A stretch of 64,000 bases of DNA, taken from assembly GCA_019155185.1 (NCBI GenBank), contig CM032805.1, positions 14,375,942-14,439,941 on the forward strand, read 5' to 3'. Below the pieces are notes generated by a model that was given only the letters and a program-made list of their open reading frames with translations, ran no database searches and was not told the origin of the DNA. This document shows positions 52,690 to 64,000 of this stretch, one piece after another; the stretch's first letter is position 1; each line of letters starts with the position of its first letter. The DNA is from Beaufortia kweichowensis (taxonomy: Eukaryota > Chordata > Actinopteri > Cypriniformes > Gastromyzontidae). The translations under genes and the position numbers were made by a program.

Positions 52690-54556
52690 ATAAAACTTTA
52701 TTTTTTAATGGTAGTGCTTGTGTACATCTTTAATAGACTATGAACATGGGTAAACAAGTTACATTCATTGGCCGCGAACGAAACATTGGAAAAATTAATA
52801 AAGGCTTTACTTGATCTTTTGCAAGATACATGAATTAATATGATACATTTCACAGTAACATTTTTTCAAACCAGACTCACATTCCTAACAAAAACAAACA
52901 CGAACTCATACACAGCCTTTCTGTTGTTCATGCCAGGGAATGACATCATGCTACAGACCACAATCGCTGGAATTATAAATCAGCATTGATCTCTCCATCA
53001 AGTGATGCTCACTGTTCAGTCCTACCCGAATAGCTTTACACGTATGCTACACATCGGCTGAAAATTAAACAAGCTAGGGAATTTGCGGGTGATTTAAAAT
53101 ATCCAAATCAGTTAAAATCATCCACCACTTTTTACACCAGACAAACAAAACCCTACAAATTAAAATGATACATTTTAAAAAATTAAACAAAAAACATATT
53201 AAAAACATCCAATTATATATCAGGTGTGTAGGACTAAGCTGTGAAGTTACATTAACTTCAATGAAAGACAAGCTTATGTTGGATTTCCACAGCAAAACCT
53301 TTCTAAAACTGATGATGAAATGGACTCATGCTGCTACGCATTAATGATTGTTTAAGCCAAATGATTGTTACCATCTTACACACAGTTCGTAACGCACATG
53401 GAGCAGCAAATTAGATGATAAAATACACAAAAATATTTTTCTTCTGCTAAAAAACAAAACAATTCATTTTTAGGGAAATGCAAAGGGGTGCTTCATTTAC
53501 GCTGGATATAGATCAACTGCTGACCAATCACGTTCCTGGAATACAATTATGACGGAATGATAATATAAAGCTTATCAAACATCGATTTTGTGCAACATGT
53601 TTTTTTCTAGGAAAATTATATGATGGCACCATTTTAGGGCATCCCTGGAAAGTGATATGATTGATAATGAAGTTGATTTTGAAGATATCACTACAGTATA
53701 AGCTAAATTTATGGCAGGTTGATTCACCCACAATGCTTTTCAAAGTAATCACTGAATGTACCTAAATATTAGACAGTTTCAGTAGAGTTAGTCATCTGTT
53801 TACACTCAGTACATTCAAATATGGATGTCAGTCCGGAAAAATCTGTCGTGGAGGCTCAGGGGTAAAGCCTGGATTTAAGCACAGGCTCTTTGGCAATAAC
53901 ATGTGAAAGGAACTAAAAAGAGAGAGACACATGAATTTCATGTGTATGTCAGTGCACAAACTGGTTCCTAGTACCATGCGCACCCGTGATACCCCTGACC
54001 GATCCAGAATATTGAGATTTCTAGGACGTCACTTGGTCTCCAAAGACCTCTTGAAGAAAACCATAAGTTAATCTTGAGGTTAAGGCTCTTAAAGTGCAGG
54101 TCTCCATACAGGCCAACTATTTATCCAAATACACAATACAGACTCACATCCAAACTCACAGGAAAGAGTCCTTGTGCCGAAGACTGTTGGGAGATCATTG
54201 TGCCAGTGTTCTGGACCCATGAATGGAGTGTACTGATGAATACCGGATGAGAACATCTTTAAGGAAAGAGGACAGATTGTGCACAACCATACCAGAACAT
54301 AAAGAAGAAACACTGATATAAAGTGCACTGTTTAGTGTCATATCAGCAATGTCAGCTGACCTCACGTACGGTCCCTTACAATTTTTCCACCACCCATGGT
54401 CAACGTCATCTCTACCGTCCGCTTGCTGGGCAGATAAATTGAATAAAGGAGAAGACGACCACTGAGCATTGCTCAAAGATGTCCAAAAGGCCTGCGGTCC
54501 AACCTGAACCGAAACCTCAGTCTAGATAAATCCATAAAAGAGTCAGCGCATCAGCA
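52690..54556 (-). terminator. gpr137c: gpr137c 3'UTR and poly(A) signal
   Basis: On the minus strand AATAAA lies at 52702-52697, about 1.85 kb after the gpr137c stop. It overlaps a plus-strand AATAAA at 52689-52694 in a near-palindromic segment. The 3'UTR is AT-rich with no other feature recognised. Confidence 0.55.
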
Positions 54557-57500
54557 TTAATTCTGAGGGGTGGCGTAGTGTGTCTGTGAGGGCGAGTAGT
54601 AATTCTGGGGTGTGGAATAGTAGTTATGATGCTGATTGGTCTGAATGTTGCCGTAAGCGAAGAGAAGTGGGGCGGTTGACGTTTGGGGTCCGTTCAGCAG
54701 GTGAGGGATCCCCGTTAAGCTGCCGTTCCTCTGGATGGAACCGTACCAACCTGGTCCCTGTGGTGTGGATGACATGATACTGCTGGAACATAAAACCCCA
54801 AAACTACATTTAGCACTTAATGTGGGTATGCCTGTTCATTTTCAATTGTGTTTATTCACACAAACCTGCATCTTTCTCCTCGTGCAGATGCGTTTCTGGA
54901 CAAGTCATCGTCACTGTCGTAGCGTCGAGGGTTGTCGAAGAAATATGCCCTGGAACTAAAGCTGTGGCTGTTGATCATTCCGCCGGGCGTCTGTGAAAAT
55001 AAAATACAAATAAAACTGTATTTACAGACAAGCAAATATGTGCTTAAACAAAGCAGCATGTCGTTTTCTATTCTGCTGACTGAGGCAGACATCTAAATGA
55101 CTTTTATCTGACAGGAAAACAGCTTTTCCTCTAAAGCTTTAAAAAGCCAATAAGATGCTGTCGTCATTGAGTATGTGTCCAGCTGTGATATTGACGGTCG
55201 GGTTTAGAGAAGTGAGACAGGATTAGACTCTCACCAGGTTTTGATTGGGCCGCTGTACTCTAAAGAACAACACAACCAGACTGGTGGGCAGCAACTCCCA
55301 GAAGAACAAAACCACCCCGAAGACAACATAGGCTTCTCCATTGATCTTCTCTGCATCGGCCTGGAGATACAAAGAAAAAGACAAACTCAATGCTGGGAAC
55401 TTTCTAATTCTGACCATATTGATGTATTGGGATGTGGTTAAGGTCAATAGATCTTAGACTAGAGCCCACATCTAATCTAAGCAAATGAAAACAAGGCAGC
55501 AATTGATTAAAATACAATTTGCTTGGTTACAGTACTTAGTCTTAAATGAAGATTGTGTATTTTTTAAATAAAAATCTTCCTATCCAATTTCACTTCCAGA
55601 GACAACTATAAGAAATTTTAATTTTTGAAAAAATTTTTTTCGTTTTGTCACAATGAAATCAAAAGTAAAAAATTCTAATTCCAGAAGCTGTTTTACTCAG
55701 ATATACATAAAAATAGGGTAGAAAACACCATCACAACTTCAATTTCATGCCGACTTTAAAGTAGAAGTAAAAAAAATTATTTCATAAAACTAAAACAAGC
55801 ACATTTAAAAGCTATCACCATATTTGAATTTAGCGCTTAGATGTGCTTGTTTAGGATTCATTTATAGCTAAAGATATGATATGTATGTGCTTTTTGAAGC
55901 TTAAACACTTATTTTTGAACATATATTTTTATAATAAAATTGTTTGAGTTTGTTTAACTGAGGAAAGAAATTCATATAAATTGAAAGAACTTTCATTTTT
56001 GGGTAAACTATTCCTTTAAATAAACCTACAGTTCATTCAGTTTAAATTAATTACAGCATTTGCTCTAATAAAATTGATTAAACTACAATTGAAATACATC
56101 CAAAAAATAAAAAAGAATTAGGTGAAAATATCCAACGCAAGACAAGGAATGTTGTAAACAATCCCAGAATAAAATGTCTGCCAGCAAAACACAGAGAATA
56201 CCAAACACATCCAAACAACACATCTTAACAGGAGACGAACAAAATGGCTTTATGAAGAATAAGCAAACAGACAGGCACCCAAACAGATAGAGCCGAGTCA
56301 GAGGAGCGGACAGACTGCTCCGGGGATCCTTGTCTTCCTGTTGGCTGATCTCAGAGGTGAACTCAAACTAGGTCACCAGCAGGCATCCATCCATTTATCC
56401 ATCCATCCATCCGCTGACTTACTGCACAGAAGCCTCGCCTGAACTATTTATAGCAAAACAAAACCTTTCCCCCGCAGAGCTCATATCCGTCTAAATCCTC
56501 TCAAATGGATTGTTTCAGTCTGGTAAAGTCTAATCATGTTGAATTACTTTTATTTCGAATTAATCAAGTTGTCGACGTCTATCGACAGGACACGAGTGCA
56601 GCATGTGCTCATCCGTTATGTGGCGTGTATTACAGTCAGTAATTCATTAAAATACAAGTCACACACGGCATAATTATTTATATTAAATATATATTATATT
56701 AAAATGGATACAGTACCACACAAGGAGTTAACGTTTATGCAAATAAGCAAAATGCCAGATCATCTCTTTGAGACATGTTTATCTGAGACAGTAAAAGTTC
56801 AAGTTTTATATATTATTTACTGTACAAATCCGTGCACGATTAACACTGTTTATCATTTAATTTCAGGATCACAGTTTAGTTTCCCCAATAAATTTTTATT
56901 CTTTCTTCATTCCTTGATGAGTTTTTTTGCTGGATCTTTGTATGTGAAACAGTGCTTTACTAAACTCACAAACAGACTATGATTTTTTTTATTGACGTCA
57001 ATACAGTGTTAACCATTATCATTACAAATCCCAAAATACAGTTTTTAAACGTTCAGTAGGCTCCTGTATGTTTCCATAGTACAATTAACCTAAGGAGATT
57101 ATCTTATTTTTATTGATTGGTCTACATAAGAACAAACCTAATGCTGTAACAAGATTATTTGTTGGTGTACTTACCTGATCAGATACATTGTACCAGCTGT
57201 AATTGAACGGGCTGGGTCGATCTTCAGGAGATAGAGCCACCACCACCAGGTTATAACAGGCTCTGGAGGTGTAAAGGAGGATGACGGACGCCCCAATGAC
57301 CGTGGCCTGACATACTGACGTGCCCTGAATCAGAGTTAGCAAAAACAATCACATTTAGATTGCGTTGTGCAAATAATGATTAAGCCAGTATTGCCAAACA
57401 CTACAAAAATCACACAAAATACATTGTTTTCATATGGATAATGGACCAAAGAACACATGAAAAACAATCCTTCTGCACAGCACAAGGGGTAATATTGGTT

Positions 57501-59306
57501 CAAAAAGTGGTATGCAAATTCAGATATGGTCCAAATGTCAAAGACTACACAAAACAGATCTCTACCCACTGACCTTTGACTCCAAGTAGACGTTGGCAGA
57601 GGACATTTTCGCAATCTTGAAGATACAGACGGCGAGTGAGATGGCACAGAGAACAAAGAGGCTGTCGTTGATAAGCACTCGTGCCAGTACGACATCTTTC
57701 ACCTGGCTCTCGTCCGCTCCGTCCTGAACCAGCATAGCACACGTCACATTCACCACCAGGAAAAAAATACTGGCCAGGAGAAAGCCCAGACGCAGAGGCA
57801 CCCTGACGGAGAGAGAACAACAACTGTCAGACTAACATACACCGGACATCTTCATCATATGTAAGTTACCTTAGAGTATATGTTTACTGTACTTTCTTTC
57901 AGTATGAAATTTCAAGTTATATGCCAAACCAATTCTTTAAAACTGTAAATATTTATATTTTTCCCATAATGTTTCATCAGAATGTAATCTTAAAACTTGT
58001 GTGCCTCTTAAATATCTTAAATGCAGATAACTAAGGCTAGTATAATATAATCAGTATAAATATAATCAGGTCCAATAATTCGAGCCAAATATTCATTTTA
58101 ACTCATACAGACACATGTAGGTTAAAAGCATTGGGAAAGCACTTACAGTCGTCTCTAAAGCTAAAAGACATCAAACTAATCTTGCTGATGAGCACAATAA
58201 AACCGTTGCTGAGCTCCGTCTGGTTGACTCATAGATAAAACCGAGTGGATCTGATCTCCAAGCATCAGACTCTAATCGCCTGATCAAAGTACTTATTTGC
58301 ACAGACTGATGGTTTAAATGGAAAAAAATAAGTCATCTGTATTAAGCTGCCTCAAACTTCTTTAATAATCTTACCATAGAAAACTGAAAGTCTAAATCTT
58401 CAAAGGAACAGTTCACCTTAAAACCAAATTCTTTAACTTTTTTCAAAACTAATTTTCTTCCATGGAATGTAAAGGTTGAGCAGAATTCCCAGGCACTTTA
58501 TTTTAATACAATGTAAGTGAATAGAGACAGGAGCTGTCAAGCTCCCAAAGGCAACAATAAAGTTAATATGACTCATGTGCTATATTTTCGTCACTGGTCA
58601 CAACATGCACCCACTAATGGTTTTTGATCTACCGTGACACATTTTAATGAAGCATGTTTAAATATTGACAACCATAAAAAAATGATTTCAAGTTATGGTA
58701 TAGGAACATGCTTTTTGGGAAATAAAGTCAGATGAAGTTCCATATAAGCTCATATGAGTTTAGAATGCCTTGCATAAAGCAAACAAATCATAGAAACAAC
58801 TAGTCGCTCTTGAAAACATACAGTTAAGTCATTTTTAAAGATCCCAGCCACTGTGCCCATTCACTTTTAATGCATTTACTGAAAAAATGTTAAAGAAACT
58901 GGGGCTGCACGTTATTACAGAAAAATGCAAAATGCAATAACTTGGTAAATAATGCAATATACAATTACGTAAATAAATATTAGTAACACTATAAGATATA
59001 AATACAATTAAAAAACTTACAGTTTTACATTCTTTTTGGGAAAAGAAAGTCTCTCTGCTATCTGCATTGGCCTGAAACATAACTTGAACTATTTATTTCA
59101 AGTTGTGCATTATTATTTATTTAATTATTATTTATTTTATTTTAAAGTACTTGAATAAGTAAAGAAAGAGTCTATTGTGCTAATACTGGCTCGACTCATC
59201 ATACCTTTAATGCACAGTATCACGACATTCAACAGCAAGATAAGAAAACCTCTTACTTGTACTTGTTCAGTTCTGGAGAATATTTCGCTTTGGCTTTGAA
59301 TATCAC
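54557..59306 (-). CDS. gpr137c: GPR137C-like seven-pass lysosomal membrane protein, 3' part
   Basis: GPR137-family proteins are seven-transmembrane lysosomal proteins; the B paralogue is reported to act on Rag GTPases and mTORC1. The window shows the last six coding exons on the minus strand: 59306-59257, 57802-57574, 57324-57175, 55360-55235, 54990-54866 and 54782-54557. They encode 301 residues to the stop, and phases agree at every junction. Visible are the loop VIFKAKAKYSPELNKYK, then membrane segments LGFLLASIFFLVVNVTCAML, VLINDSLFVLCAISLAVCIF, VILLYTSRACYNLVVV and YVVFGVVLFFWELLPTSLVV. A conserved cytosolic tail follows (GGMINSHSFSSRAYFFDNPR, RRYDSDDDLSRN), ending YATPQN. The N-terminal exon(s) with the first membrane segments are not found within 59.3-64 kb and must lie beyond the window. 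The neighbouring ero1a supports the C paralogue rather than B. Confidence 0.93.
55980..56022. repeat. MITE terminal fragment
   Basis: 'tcatttttgggtaaactatt' followed by 'cctttaaa' matches one terminus of the MITE-like family at 34482. The rest is not recognisable. It lies in a gpr137c intron. Confidence 0.5.
58402..58520. repeat. MITE-like fragment
   Basis: Begins 'aaaggaacagttcacc', the terminus shared by several elements in the window. The other end is unclear. Gpr137c intron. Confidence 0.45.
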
Positions 59307-59430
59307 CTGCAGAAGACAACAAAAAATGATTACTTGCAAACATTTGAAGATAGGACATTTTTTTTCAAAGTTAGTTCTGCTATCTATATTTCAGACCTGC
59401 CATGAGATGACAGGCTTGTGCGTAAACAAA

Positions 59431-59689
59431 TACACTCTAAAAAAGGATTATTTTTTAACACATTTTTTGTGTTATGCTGTTTAACACATAATGTGTCATT
59501 TTGTGTTAAATACATAAAAGGGACAACACATGTTGAGTTGAAAGTAACACAAGTTGAGTTAAAAGTAACACAAAATGTGTTGTTTTTAAATTACCACAAA
59601 GATGTGTCTAGTTAGGGACAACACATCTGTGTGTTGTCCCTAACTAGACACGTCTTGTGTTATTTTAACACATCTGTTTTTAGAGTGTA
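59431..59689. mobile_element. foldback MITE with inverted termini and an internal hairpin
   Basis: Ends are 'tacactctaaaaa' (59431) and 'tttttagagtgta' (to 59689), an exact inverted pair. Inside are repeated 'acaca..tgtgtt' phrases and a perfect 22-bp stem (59604-59625 with 59630-59651) around a 4-nt loop. No coding capacity. A TA target duplication cannot be told apart from the terminus itself. Confidence 0.85.
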
Positions 59690-62600
59690 TAAGACGAGCA
59701 TAAACCAGGCCAAACCTGAGTTGGTTTAAACAGAAACATCTCCTGGTTAAACAAATACCCTCCAAACTCAATATCCTGTGAACATTAAACCAGGTTTTAC
59801 AAATTCTCCCCTTTAGGGCAGCACTAAGTAAGCGGGTTTGGTTAAAGCAAGCTTGCACAACCAGTTGATAAGCGTCGACAGAGCAGCATGGACATATTTC
59901 ATAACGTGACCTTCAGGCAGTTCAAACAGAGTTCAGAAGATCCATTAGCGACTGATACACGCTATACAAACACATATACAACCCAACAATTTATAGCAGC
60001 AGAGTGCCTAAAGCTCGGTTAGATAAAACTCTGTAGATCATCTGACACAGAAGAAGTCAGCAATACAAAGTGGAACAGATATTAAACCTGATGCTTTTTC
60101 CACCCGTCTATGAAAAACATGCTTTTCAAGTCACATGGTATGGGCAATTCCAGCATTATGGATGTGACATTTTTGGTCAAAACTTGAAATATAAATTCTT
60201 GGAGAATGAACTTGGAGAATGAATATATTACCAATATATTGAATAATCTGTTTGTATATCAGTCTATACAAATATACATGCACTATGGATGGGACCAAAA
60301 AATGACATCATTTTGAGAGGCAAAATACTTTGTAAGATTTCTGTAAATGAAAATGCACAAACCAGAAGCAATAATACCCAAGAAATGGAGAAGAGATGAC
60401 TCTTTAAACATTAAACAATCGTTTCAAAATCACTTTTTAAAAAAATTCTGCATTTGTTTTGAGAATTGTGGGCCATTATGGTTGGACTTTGAAAGCATGG
60501 AAATTCATGCTTTGGAAATAAAAGAAATACTTTAAAAACTTTAAGAGAGACCTCACATGAGCATTTATCAGTATGGTGGAAACCTTTGGTACAAACCTAC
60601 TGGTTTCTTTAGTTTAAGAAACAACAGAGAAAAGTCACACTTCATATCTAAATTCCTGATGGCACACATGTAAGACTCTAGTGCTATAGCTCTTTAGTTA
60701 AAATACTCAACATACTACAAATCCCAATGAGACCACAGAGAAAAGATCAGGAGTGTCTGATCTGGACCAACACTTGACATCTACATCAATACAGTGACAA
60801 ACCTGCAAGGAAAGTGTACTGGTTCTTAATCAAGAGTTACAGAATCATGACTGTCAGCAGAAGCGTATGAATCAGGTGACTGGAAAACAGTGAACACAGC
60901 AGGACAGTATGAGTTTGTGTATTCACTGGTGTACGACACCTGTCCACACGGTCTGCATCTGACAGCAATCAGAGACACATGTGAAGATTAACAACAGATG
61001 CTCTGCTTAGCATGTGCACTTGTATTTGTGCCAGAATGCAATGACAAATAATAAAAGTTTTATGATTAAATAATGACCTCCGCAGAATAATAAAAGGGCA
61101 AAAACCTTTGTCTCTTTTAAAATAAAAATGGATACCTTTTAAAGGTGATCAAGTTAGTCTATGACAATATTTTAAAAACATATTCAATCACAAAACATCA
61201 TTTATATAAAGTATATAAAAAATATAAAAAAATCTGTTTCTTTATTATACCCTTATTTTTACAACAGTAAGCTTAAAAATGATCAATAATTTCACAATAT
61301 ACCACTAATAATTTGATGATATTTACAATATACAATTTATAAAATAAACTGTCCGGAATGAGTTTGCAGGAAATTTAAACCTGAAAAGAAAGAAAACTCT
61401 ATGAGGTAACCTGCAATTTTATGTTTCAGACAGAGATGGCGATATATTGCAGCTTTATGTCTGTACTGCAAATTATTAAAAAACAAAATGCTACAAAGAC
61501 AACAATTCAACTTTTTTTATTTTGCACTATGCAAAATAAATTCGCTATGTGTTGGTGTCACAAACATAAGAGCTGACAATGTGTGTGTGTTGACACGTGT
61601 CATTCTCATGTGCATCCCTGTCAGCAGACTTCACAGAGACACGGCACACACCATAATACTGAGCAATGCAGAAGAAAGCCTCCCAAAATAAACACAGACA
61701 GCGTGCCGTGTGTTTGTCATCTCCCGAGAGAGCGTCAGGCCCAGGGGACTCATGTAGCCCTGAACGCTGTGCTTTCACAAAGAGAAGACAGCATTAAAAA
61801 GCTCCAATCTATCTGCTCTCTGTTCCCAGCCCAAACCACACACAGCCTTGCATGCAAAAACAAGGTCAACACGCTCCACATTTAACACAGACACTGCCGG
61901 CTAGCAGATTAGATATTGCAATTGCTTGTTTTTGTCACGAGGAGCTGAAACATACAGGTCAGAAGAGTTTACCTTCATGTCTCTATGATAAACTGATCCT
62001 TAGATACCGCTTGGATCTGATGTACAATGTCCAAGTCTATGAGATATTTTTCACCTAATTAAAAAAAGTATACATCATATTGTTTTGAATAACAGCAACA
62101 AATCACATGATTTAAGTCATTCTTGTCTGTAGCGTAAATGGTGTTAGAACAGTTATGTGCCACAAAAAAAAATTCACTCAGGGGTCAAGGTTTTGAAAAA
62201 TTTTAGCAAACACCAGCATATATTATTATGAAAGCAAATACAAACGTAAGATAAAGAGAGTAAATTCACAGCTTTTAAAAACTTTCAGCCAATCACAGAA
62301 AGGAAATAAATAAAGCTTAAAATGGTCAACAGAGCGATATATGGGTTGAGCACATGTGCATGAGTTTCCTTTCCTTAAAATGTATTTTTACCATAAGACA
62401 TCCACATCACGGCGAGTCATATTTTTGAAAGCGCTAAGCAGTGCGGTTCAGTGTCATGAGACTTTCCGAGACCAAGACATCTTCCTCTTTTACATATGGT
62501 GTGAAAGGTTAACGCCACTCGTGACGCTCTTTCTCATAACTGTTATTTTTGTGGGTAATGTAGATACTTGTCAAAGATCCAAACAAGTTACATTTCAGAA

Positions 62601-63460
62601 CTATCCAGAAAGTTCTCTCTCTGGAAAACCACAGACACGTCTCTTGCTTGCTTAGCCTGACAGCAGATCACATGCAACTGCTCAGTGCATATGACTGATT
62701 TACCAAAGCCAAAGAGAAGAAAGCTTTTATCTGCACGGACACTGAGACCTTCTGACGAGTTTACATGCCTGAACTCTTCATTTCCTGTTTTCCTTCATAG
62801 ACATGCGAACACACACGTTCCCCTTTAGAAGCCCTGAGGAGCATTAAAGCAAGTGATTCATCTACCTGAACTGGGAGACAATCTGTAACTTTTTATGTAA
62901 CTTTGTACATAATTGTTACTTAGGGTTTGCTTACACAACAATGATGTACTGAAAATGGAAAAGCATATCGACAACAATACTGGTAAAACAATCCTTAATT
63001 TACAAATCTACGAAAATGACTAAAAACAATGCCTGCCAGTTTTACAATATAATGATAGGATAATGGTATCGATTTTAAACACTTGCAAATTGAAACAAAA
63101 AGTTTGCATTTTCAGGTGTTTTGTTTAAAGCCATTGTCATGTAAATAAATAGTCTAAATGCAAAAAAAGTTTTGGTTTTTAGTTAAAGGCACTGTGTGTT
63201 AAGATATCCCTTGGGCTTTCCAGAAAATATTTAAAACGGAATTTATTATTGTGTGTTCTTTTTAGTTAATGTCAAGCTTTAAAACAATCTATTAGGTTCA
63301 AAGCTTCCAGCAGATACAAGCACGTAAAGGTTTTTCTTCTTAAATAAAAAGGATAAAAAATATTGATGACTTGTGTTGCACCACATAGCTTTTGTTTACT
63401 TGCATTTCTGCTATCATAATTTTTATTTCCCAAATCAGCAAATCATTATTTTGATGTAAC

Positions 63461-63592
63461 TAAAGCTCAATTGGTAGAACATTGCGCTAGCAATGCAAAG
63501 GTCATGGGTTTGATCCCAATGAACACAAAACCGATAAAAAAAAGACATGTATGGACTGAATGCACTGTAAGCCAAATGCATAAATGTAATTG
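63461..63592 (+). repeat. tRNA-derived SINE, forward orientation
   Basis: A-box-like 'agctcaattggtagaacatt', B-box-like 'ggtcatgggtttgatccc', then a tail ending 'aaatgcataaatgtaat'. This is the most intact head among the window's copies. It lies in the gpr137c upstream intron. Confidence 0.8.
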
Positions 63593-64000
63593 ACAAAAAA
63601 TTACTTTAGTATGTCCTGCCTTATCATACAACAACACAAAATAAAAGATCAATAGTATTCAGCTCAGGAGATGTCAACTTCACACCCAAACCACAACAAA
63701 AACAGCACCAAATATTTGACTATTATGAGACCTCTACATGTAAGCTCAGGTTGAAATGCACTCTCTATCCTCTAGACACCAAGGACAGATTCAAAGAAAC
63801 CTGTTTGTCAAACCCTGGGACACATTTCCACTTTTCTATTTTGTTGTGAAGAGCCCGCAGTCATTCAAGCAATCAAGTGTGTGTTTGGGGAGCAGAAATG
63901 ATGCTGGATTGTGGAGTTCAAAGCACAAACCGAGTCATATCCTACATGTCCCTGACAGACCCGACGTTACACAAACTCTTATATAACATCCAAATCCAGA

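Larger units (their letters stand above)
59307..64000 (-). other. gpr137c: gpr137c upstream intron (incomplete)
   Basis: At least 4.7 kb upstream of the first visible gpr137c exon. It holds a foldback MITE (59431-59689) and a SINE (63461-63592). More complex stretches at 61540-61900 and 62380-62880 have no recognisable exon. Minus-strand sequence resembling the first transmembrane helices of the GPR137 family was looked for and not seen. Confidence 0.65.

Noticed and set aside
57545..57823. Second minus-strand frame over the gpr137c exon (LRQGASASGLSPGQ…)
   Set aside because: It is the wrong frame. The frame with PLRLGFLLASIFF gives conserved membrane segments and correct phases.
61545..61885. 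Opposing open frames near 61.6 kb as possible gpr137c first exon
   Set aside because: Neither shows transmembrane helices or similarity to the GPR137 N-terminus, and no fitting donor was found.
63461..63592. tRNA-like A and B boxes that might be a tRNA gene
   Set aside because: There is no cloverleaf closing stem, and the unit has the SINE tail shared with other copies. It is a retroposed SINE.

Overview
This is a vertebrate nuclear genome window, almost certainly from a cypriniform (carp/zebrafish-like) fish. The genes are intron-rich with GT-AG junctions. Their exons translate into clear orthologues of human chromosome 14q22 genes. The introns carry repeats typical of cyprinid genomes: a tRNA-derived SINE with a 'gctttggataaa…aaatgtaaatg' tail, MITE-like elements beginning 'aaaggaatagttcaccc', and 'taacactttataataaggttg' MITEs. 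Species cannot be fixed from the sequence alone. There is no prokaryotic, viral or CRISPR content.

Layout. (1) 316-5621 (+): the 3' half of wdhd1 (AND-1/Ctf4), 13 coding exons, 617 residues up to the stop, ending in the HMG box. (2) 7008-13319 (+): complete gch1-type GTP cyclohydrolase I, six exons, 247 aa, with a CRE/CCAAT/TATA-like promoter just upstream and a 3'UTR of about 1.6 kb. (3) 15.2-17.7 kb: a 2.5-kb purine-rich, A-rich satellite-like array between the converging gch1 and samd4a genes. (4) 18.16-47.95 kb (-): complete samd4a (Smaug1), 12 coding exons (679 aa), a non-coding 5' exon, a 12.5-kb first coding intron and a 3'UTR of about 4 kb. (5) 47.95-48.8 kb: short divergent promoter region with hypoxia/UPR-type and CTCF-like motifs. 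(6) 48800-51691 (+): complete ero1a, 16 exons, 460 aa, including a 12-nt microexon and a GC-AG intron. (7) 52.69-59.3 kb and beyond (-): gpr137c, last six coding exons (301 residues); its first exon(s) lie past the right edge.

The five genes are not a functional operon. They act separately: replisome scaffold (wdhd1), tetrahydrobiopterin/pteridine synthesis (gch1), translational repression of mRNAs (samd4a), oxidative folding in the ER (ero1a), and a lysosomal seven-pass membrane protein (gpr137c). Their order and orientations match human 14q22 in mirror image, but about 2 Mb of intervening human genes is missing between samd4a and ero1a.

I did not find a previously undescribed biological system. 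The oddest objects are the purine-rich array, a (CT)n tract directly behind a gch1 splice donor that ends in a strong pseudo-acceptor, a 31-bp minisatellite abutting a samd4a splice donor, and an ERO1 active-site replacement (CVEC for CVGC). Exon borders were assigned by eye from conserved protein sequence and splice consensus; UTR ends are estimates.
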